Assembly: GCA_017554325.1 (NCBI GenBank)
Contig: JAFZIP010000013.1
Coordinates: 1-64,000, forward strand
Direction: 5' to 3'
Origin: Bacteroidales bacterium
GTDB lineage: Bacteria; Bacteroidota; Bacteroidia; Bacteroidales; WCHB1-69
DNA: 64,000 bases
Part shown: positions 59,225 to 64,000 of the stretch, piece after piece
Layout of the letters: each line of letters begins with the position of its first letter
Numbering within the stretch: the stretch's first letter is position 1
The notes under the pieces: generated by a model
Databases searched by the model: none
What the model was told of the DNA's origin: nothing
Seen by the model: only the letters and a program-made list of their open reading frames with translations
Made by a program: the position numbers and the translations under genes

Positions 59225-61342
59225 TCAGCTGATGACGCTCCAGTTGGTCTCACGTTGCATGAGTTTGGCCACGGTGGTGGCGAGGCGCACGTGCTCGGGT
59301 TTGCGGAGTTCCGGGTCGTTGTCCAAGACTTGCATAGCCAAGTTGCGGGTGTAAGCCACTAATTTCTCGTCTTTTACAATGTCGGCGATTTTGAAATCGA
59401 GCATGCCGCTCTGCTGTGTGCCTTGGATGTCGCCCGGGCCGCGCAACTGCAGGTCGAAGTTGGCGATCTCGAAACCGTCGTTGGTGCTCACCATGGCGTT
59501 GAGCCGCTTCTTGCCGTCGGTGCTGAGCTCGTATTTGGACATGAGGATGCAGTACGACTGGTTTCCGCCCCTGCCTACGCGCCCGCGCAGCTGGTGCAAC
59601 TGCGAAAGCCCGAATCGTTCCGCATTCTCAATCACCATCACCGTGGCGTTGGGCACGTCGATGCCCACCTCGATGACTGTGGTTGAAAGTAAAATCTGCG
59701 ACTGTTTTTTAATGAACCGCTGCATCTCGAAGTCTTTGTCCTCGGCCTTCATCTTGCCGTGCACCACGCCGATGCCGTACTTCGGCGGCGGGAAGGCGCG
59801 CTCGATGGCCTCGTATCCCGCCATCAGGTCCAGCAAGTCCATCTTCTCCGACTCCTGAATAAGCGGATACACCATGAACACCTGCCGTCCCTCTTCAATC
59901 TGCCGTTTCATGAAGCCGAAGAGTTTGAGGCGGTCTTTTTCGTATAGATGTTTGGTTATGATAGGTTTACGACCTTTCGGAAGCTCATCGATGACGGAGA
60001 TATCAAGGTCGCCGTAGAGCGTCATGGCGAGGGTCCGCGGGATGGGTGTGGCGGTCATCACGAGCACGTGCGGGGGGATGGTGTTCTTGCGCCACAGCTT
60101 GGCGCGTTGCTCCACGCCAAAGCGGTGCTGCTCGTCAATCACCACGAGTCCCAAGTTTTTGAACTGCACATTGTCCTCAATCAGCGCGTGCGTGCCGATG
60201 AGGATATCCACATCGCCGTTTTGCAAGCCTTCCAGAATCTGCCGGCGCTTGGCTGTCTTGGTAGAACCCGACAGGAACTCCACGCGCAAGCCCAGCGGCG
60301 CCACCTGTTTGCTGATCTTCTCGTAGTGCTGCGTGGCCAATATTTCAGTGGGGGCCATCAGGCACGACTGATACTGGTTGTCTTTGGCTATCAGCATGAT
60401 GAAGAGCGCAATGATGGTCTTGCCGCTGCCCACATCGCCCTGCAAGAGGCGGTTCATCTGGTGCCCGCTGCCCAGGTCGGCGCGTATCTCCTTGATGACC
60501 CGCTTCTGGGCATTGGTCAGTTCAAAAGGAAGATAATTCTTATAGAAAGTGTTGAAATAATCGCCCACCTGACTGAATACATGGCCTTTGATGCGCTTGG
60601 TGTTGATCTGCTTGAGTAACAACATTTTGAGCTGGGTGAAAAACAGCTCGTCGAACTTGAGCCGGAGCGCGGCGCGAGAGAGGTCCTGGTTGCTGGCCGG
60701 GTAGTGGATTTGACAGAGCGCGTCCTTTAATGGCATGAGCTTGAGGTTGCTGAGCATGTCGTCGGGCAGCGTTTCTGGGATAATATCATGCACGATGGGC
60801 AGAAGATTGGCCACCAGCTTGGAGATGGCCTTGGAGTCCAGCGTCTTCTTCTTGGCGAAGTCGGAGGTGTTGTACAGCGGTTGGAAGCGCATGGGCACGG
60901 GCGAGTCGCTTTGCGCGTTGGGATCGATCATCTCGGGGTGCGTCATGTTCCAGCGGCCGTTGAAGACGGTGGGCTTGCCGAAGATGATGAACTCCTGCTT
61001 GCTCTGGAGGGTGTCCTGCACCCACTTGATGCCGTTGAACCACACGAGGTCGATGCTGCCGGTTTCGTCGGAAAACTGCGCCGTGAGCCGCTTGGCGCGC
61101 TGCTGGCCCACCACCTGCGCGTTGGTGATGCGCCCGCGCAGCTGGATGTAGCTGCCGTCCTCGATGATGTCGGCCACATGATATACATGCGACTTGTCGA
61201 TGTGCCGGTAGGGATAATAGTGGAGCAGGTCGTTGAACGTGCTGATATCAAACTCCTTGCGCAGCACCTCGGCGCGCTTCGGTCCCACTCCTTTCAGGTA
61301 TTCAATCGGGGTTTGCAAAATGTCATGGTCGGTTGTTGTCAT
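59225..61342 (-). CDS. recG: ATP-dependent DNA helicase RecG
   Basis: Branch-migrating helicase that remodels stalled forks. It has the N-terminal wedge (OB) domain (YIQLRGRITNAQVVG), Walker A LLQGDVGSGKT, the DExH-type motif VVIDEQHRFGVEQR, motif III MTATPIPRTLA, and QLRGRVGRGG. The 705 residues are normal length. A -7 box lies 30 bp upstream. Confidence 0.96.
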   Translation of the reverse strand: MTTTDHDILQTPIEYLKGVGPKRAEVLRKEFDISTFNDLLHYYPYRHIDKSHVYHVADIIEDGSYIQLRGRITNAQVVGQQRAKRLTAQFSDETGSIDLVWFNGIKWVQDTLQSKQEFIIFGKPTVFNGRWNMTHPEMIDPNAQSDSPVPMRFQPLYNTSDFAKKKTLDSKAISKLVANLLPIVHDIIPETLPDDMLSNLKLMPLKDALCQIHYPASNQDLSRAALRLKFDELFFTQLKMLLLKQINTKRIKGHVFSQVGDYFNTFYKNYLPFELTNAQKRVIKEIRADLGSGHQMNRLLQGDVGSGKTIIALFIMLIAKDNQYQSCLMAPTEILATQHYEKISKQVAPLGLRVEFLSGSTKTAKRRQILEGLQNGDVDILIGTHALIEDNVQFKNLGLVVIDEQHRFGVEQRAKLWRKNTIPPHVLVMTATPIPRTLAMTLYGDLDISVIDELPKGRKPIITKHLYEKDRLKLFGFMKRQIEEGRQVFMVYPLIQESEKMDLLDLMAGYEAIERAFPPPKYGIGVVHGKMKAEDKDFEMQRFIKKQSQILLSTTVIEVGIDVPNATVMVIENAERFGLSQLHQLRGRVGRGGNQSYCILMSKYELSTDGKKRLNAMVSTNDGFEIANFDLQLRGPGDIQGTQQSGMLDFKIADIVKDEKLVAYTRNLAMQVLDNDPELRKPEHVRLATTVAKLMQRETNWSVIS

Positions 61343-61372
61343 GGTCGGGGCATGTTTTTATTGTTTAGGGTG

Positions 61373-61380
61373 CAAAGATA
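61373..61380 (-). promoter_or_regulatory. -7 box of recG (TATCTTTG)
   Basis: TATCTTTGC on the minus strand, 30 bp upstream of the ATG at 61342; borders the 9-mer units at 61389. Confidence 0.6.
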
Positions 61381-61388
61381 CAAAAAAT

Positions 61389-61415
61389 GGGGTAAATGGA
61401 GTAAAGGAGGGCAAA
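61389..61415. repeat. Three 9-mers upstream of recG
   Basis: GGGGTAAAT, GGAGTAAAG, GAGGGCAAA, next to the recG promoter. Confidence 0.7.
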
Positions 61416-61432
61416 AGGGGATTCTATAGAGG

Positions 61433-61632
61433 GCTGCCAGAGGCAGCACCTTCTTTAGGGCAACGCCACACGGAAGTGTGGCGTTCGGGGGCGGCTTCTA
61501 TCTACAGGCTCTCGAAGATAGCCACCTACTGGTCAAGGGGCGCTCTCTCCGAGAGCTTATAGGGAGCGGGGCCTGTCACTAACTTCACACTCCCGTGTGA
61601 AGTTGCAGGAAGAGGAAGCTGCCTCCGGCAGC
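61433..61632. repeat. Hairpin cluster 2
   Basis: Six hairpins in 200 bp: GCTGCC-AGA-GGCAGC (61433-61447), AACGCCACAC-GGAA-GTGTGGCGTT (61462-61485), GGCTCTC-GAA-GATAGCC (61507-61523, one mismatch), GCTCTC-TCC-GAGAGC (61542-61556), AACTTCACAC-TCCC-GTGTGAAGTT (61581-61604) and GCTGCC-TCC-GGCAGC (61618-61632). Stems vary; loops recur as GGAA/GAA or TCC/TCCC. Nothing coding is apparent between recG and the next gene. Confidence 0.85.
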
Positions 61633-61667
61633 CATCCCTTGGGTAAAAAAATGTGTAACCTTTTTAC

Positions 61668-61675
61668 TACTTTTG
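61668..61675 (+). promoter_or_regulatory. -7 box of the barrel-lipoprotein pair (TACTTTTG)
   Basis: TACTTTTGC, 38 bp upstream of the ATG at 61714. Confidence 0.6.
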
Positions 61676-61713
61676 CATCGTATGTAAGAGCAATTCAAAA
61701 GAAATACAACATT

Positions 61714-62346
61714 ATGAAACAAACATTTTTCACTACATTACTCTTTATCCTGCTGTTGTGCGGCGGTGTGGCGAGTGGACAGGAGACGACCACTCCTCAG
61801 GGAGAGCAAACTCGGCATCACGAGGTGGGTTTCTCATACGGGTGTCTTCCGATTTCCATAACCTCTCTATACCCTCATAGCATGTATTTTTGGAATGATG
61901 GCTGGGATGAGGTGGTGGAATCCTTCAATCCCAAACCCTGGGTTAACTGCCTGAATCTTCATTACAGCTATCATTTCAACCGGTTTCATTCCATTATTGT
62001 AACAGGGAACTGGTTTATTATGCAGCATGAGAGACTTGGCTATTCATGGACACCTCTTCTAAAATACCATCACTTGGTTGGCTTGCAGGTGGGTTACGGC
62101 ATTACGTATTTCACTAAAGGGATTGTTTCATTATACTCAACTGCAAATGTGGGTTTCGTAGTGGATTTGGGGACACCTGGAGTTTTTGCCTACAGCTACC
62201 TTGTTGGCGGTCTTCGTCCGGAAATTTGGCCGGAATTCCAGGTGTGCCTGTTGGGAATTCGTCTTGGCAAAGCCAATGCCGCCAATTTCGAGCTTGGTTT
62301 TGGCACGCAGGGTATGCTGAAAATAGGATATGATTACAGATTTTAA
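61714..62346 (+). CDS. Small outer-membrane barrel protein, unknown function
   Basis: 210 residues from ATG 61714. The signal peptide MKQTFFTTLLFILLLCGGVASGQ is followed by strand-rich sequence (HHEVGFSYGCLPISITSLYP, VGLQVGYGITYFTKG, FELGFGTQGMLKIGYDYRF) with a terminal Phe. No family recognised. The longer frame from 61597 passes through hairpin cluster 2 and is rejected. The lipoprotein gene follows after 15 bp. Confidence 0.7.
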   Translation: MKQTFFTTLLFILLLCGGVASGQETTTPQGEQTRHHEVGFSYGCLPISITSLYPHSMYFWNDGWDEVVESFNPKPWVNCLNLHYSYHFNRFHSIIVTGNWFIMQHERLGYSWTPLLKYHHLVGLQVGYGITYFTKGIVSLYSTANVGFVVDLGTPGVFAYSYLVGGLRPEIWPEFQVCLLGIRLGKANAANFELGFGTQGMLKIGYDYRF

Positions 62347-62361
62347 TGAAAATCAAGGATT

Positions 62362-62739
62362 ATGAAAAAAAGAATAATACTTACATCCATCATATTGGCT
62401 TTGCTCACGACATCCTGTGTCAAGCACAGTTGTGAGTTCGGGCAGCCAGCCAAGATTGTCTTTCTGAAGGAACCATACAAGGCTCAGTGCTGGATAAACA
62501 AGAAATACTACAAAATCAACGCCCATGTGTTCATGGATTCGCAGGGGAGTTATACTTTTAAAATAACGGGTCCGGTACCAAAGGAGTTTCAGACAGGGGA
62601 TACCATAAATGCGAGGCTGTTGCTCAAAGAAGTTCCGTATCAAGAATATATATTGGCTTATGTGTATGTTCCAGGGCCGGATGATGACCCGAACGGCGCA
62701 GAGGTTTTTTATGATCTCTATTGCATCGAGAAAGAGTAA
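62362..62739 (+). CDS. Small lipoprotein, unknown function
   Basis: 125 residues: signal MKKRIILTSIILALLTTSC with lipobox TTSC, then a mixed beta domain (FGQPAKIVFLKEPYKAQC, YTFKITGPVP) with several Cys. It is 15 bp after the barrel gene and probably cotranscribed with it. No family recognised. Confidence 0.7.
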   Translation: MKKRIILTSIILALLTTSCVKHSCEFGQPAKIVFLKEPYKAQCWINKKYYKINAHVFMDSQGSYTFKITGPVPKEFQTGDTINARLLLKEVPYQEYILAYVYVPGPDDDPNGAEVFYDLYCIEKE

Positions 62740-62748
62740 TAATTAATA

Positions 62749-62811
62749 CCCCTTTTACCTCTTGCACCCCTTTTATCTCATTTACCTCCTTCACCCCTTG
62801 CTCCCCTTCTA
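62749..62811. repeat. Seven 9-mers reaching the Usp stop codon
   Basis: Units CCCCTTTTA, CCTCTTGCA, CCCCTTTTA, TCTCATTTA, CCTCCTTCA, CCCCTTGCT, CCCCTTCTA, reverse orientation to the array at 771. The last unit includes the stop codon of the Usp-like gene at 62809-62811. Confidence 0.88.
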
Positions 62812-63657
62812 CGTGCACAGCACATACAGGTCATCCCGCTGGTTGATGCAGAGCACGGGGAACTGCTGCGGATTGCCGATGATTTTCTTTTCGCGCTTGC
62901 CCGTGAGCAGCGTGGCGGGTGTGAGGTACTTGGTCATCATGATGACCGTGAGCGAGGCGCCAACCTCCGGCGCATACTCGATGGAGTAGCGGTCAATGTC
63001 GCTCATCGGCGCAACTTCGTGGATGGTGTAGCCAATCTCCAGGTTCTTATACAATTTCTCCACAAAGGCGATGTTGTCGCTCACCTGCTTTTGCAAGCCG
63101 CTGTCCTTGTAATGTGGCGCGAGGATATGGATGGTGGCCTGGTAAAACCGACTGAAATAGCCCGCCCACAAGGCCTTCTCCTTGGCTTGCCGCTCAATGT
63201 CCAACGGCAGCAGCACATGCTGAAACACATCCTTCTCCGGCAACTTTTTCCCCACCGTCATCACAGGCAATCGCGAGGGTTTGATGAATCGCATGGCTTT
63301 CCGCTTGTCGAAAAAGCCCTGTTTTTCCTCACCATCCACCCCGAGGACAAACATGATGGTGTTCGTCTCCTCGGCGTAATGATATAGTCGCTCAGGGAAG
63401 AAGAAGTCGGTGAGCAGGATGGTCTCGATGTCGTGGGCGAGAAGTTGCTGCACATTCTGGAGCACGCGTTCGGCATTGAACCGCCCTTTACGCTCCTCCA
63501 GCGTGAAGTCGAACTTGGTGATGATTGTCAGGGAAGCGCGGAACACAGCGGCCAGCATCCCGCCGTAGCACACCGCCGAAGTGCCGTACTCGGAATCGTC
63601 GGCAATGGCAATGATGTTCAGCTTCTTCTGCTGGTCGATGGGCTCGTTGATTTCCAT
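62809..63657 (-). CDS. Universal stress protein-like (tandem UspA)
   Basis: 282 residues with two UspA-like halves: NIIAIADDSEYGTSAVCYGGMLAAVF (about 14-39) and VFQHVLLPLDIERQAKEKALW (about 144-165). The second half ends with MTKYLTPATLLTGKREKKIIGN and PVLCINQRDDLY. The ATP-binding Gly motif GxxGS is not clear, so binding is uncertain. The stop codon lies in a 9-mer array. It is 6 bp from the tsaB gene, likely an operon. Confidence 0.75.
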   Translation of the reverse strand: MEINEPIDQQKKLNIIAIADDSEYGTSAVCYGGMLAAVFRASLTIITKFDFTLEERKGRFNAERVLQNVQQLLAHDIETILLTDFFFPERLYHYAEETNTIMFVLGVDGEEKQGFFDKRKAMRFIKPSRLPVMTVGKKLPEKDVFQHVLLPLDIERQAKEKALWAGYFSRFYQATIHILAPHYKDSGLQKQVSDNIAFVEKLYKNLEIGYTIHEVAPMSDIDRYSIEYAPEVGASLTVIMMTKYLTPATLLTGKREKKIIGNPQQFPVLCINQRDDLYVLCT

Positions 63658-63663
63658 AATCGT

Positions 63664-64000
63664 TTAGTGCAATCCTTTTACATTGGGTTTACCGGCCACA
63701 TACTCTTTCAGATAGAACGGCTCGAAATAGGCGGTGTCGGCGAAGTCTTTGGCCTCCCATTTTTTCAACGCAGCGGGCAGCATGTATTGCGCCGACAAGG
63801 TGAAATCGGCAAAACGGGCGTTCGGGAATTGGGATAGCAATTCTTTGCATTTCGGCATTCCATTGCCGCAAAACAGAACTTCTTTTTTCTGCAAAAGTTC
63901 CGAATAGGCGTTTTCATCCACAATGACGGCGGTCACCTCATCCAGCAGATTCATGTCGCTGTCGTACCTTGCGGCAAACACCTCCATCCGCCGTGCGTCA
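63664..64000 (-). CDS. tsaB: tRNA threonylcarbamoyladenosine protein TsaB (5' part outside window)
   Basis: The C-terminal 112 residues are in the window and the frame continues beyond the right edge. The first visible codons read DARRMEVFAARYD, the TsaB motif at the start of its second half. The end is FYLKEYVAGKPNVKGLH, the usual Bacteroidetes TsaB C-terminus. TsaB partners TsaD in making t6A at tRNA position 37. An internal Met at 63987 is not the start. Confidence 0.88.
   Translation of the reverse strand, partial: DARRMEVFAARYDSDMNLLDEVTAVIVDENAYSELLQKKEVLFCGNGMPKCKELLSQFPNARFADFTLSAQYMLPAALKKWEAKDFADTAYFEPFYLKEYVAGKPNVKGLH

Overview
The window looks like chromosome of an anaerobic member of the Bacteroidales, probably an uncultured gut or rumen type. 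Promoters carry the Bacteroidetes -7 box TAnnTTTG and genes show little Shine-Dalgarno sequence. There is a type IX secretion sorting domain, a TonB-dependent receptor, several SusC-era style outer-membrane barrels, DUF4954, EF-G2 and FISUMP surface proteins. HydF implies [FeFe]-hydrogenase and so an anaerobic life. No phage, IS element, CRISPR array, rRNA or tRNA was found.

Layout. 1-6.3 kb (minus): nagB (cut by the window edge), DUF4954, murB, an Omp85-type barrel, then a HepT/MntA toxin-antitoxin pair. 6.3-14.5 kb (plus): aminotransferase, barrel protein, waaA, LemA and TPM proteins, an NSS sodium symporter, and a secreted CotH-like protein. 14.5-23.9 kb (minus): hutI, era, lpxH, a GT9 heptosyltransferase, an acyltransferase, pnp, rpsO, rimM and rpsP. 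24-27 kb: a large TolB-like outer-membrane protein. 27-34 kb: hydF, an AT-rich islet with a possible nuclease and a lipoprotein, an MsbA-like ABC exporter and rimO. 34-35.6 kb: a radical-SAM/lipoprotein pair. 35.7-41 kb: a PurF paralogue without its nucleophile, a Cys-rich lipoprotein and a two-lobed M16 peptidase. 41-47 kb: TPP riboswitch with a TonB receptor, a Cthe_2159-type lipoprotein, a DUF2490 protein and lgt. 47-49.5 kb: guaA, purN and a paralogue of the Cys-rich lipoprotein. 50-56 kb: two FISUMP surface proteins. 56-64 kb: hicB with a truncated hicA, EF-G2, recG, small exported proteins, a Usp protein and tsaB (cut by the right edge).

Envelope building is a recurring theme (murB, lpxH, waaA, GT9, acyltransferase, ABC exporter, lgt, barrels). 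So is ribosome and RNA work (era, rpsO/pnp, rpsP/rimM, rimO, EF-G2, tsaB). The most unusual material lies between and at the edges of genes. Three families of small repeats recur: a 30-bp palindrome whose centre varies but stays self-complementary, arrays of about five heptamers, and arrays of 9-mers. The arrays run into start codons, signal peptides and stop codons. Two further intergenic regions (about 30.32-30.48 kb and 61.43-61.63 kb) are packed with short hairpins that have different stems but the same kind of loop.
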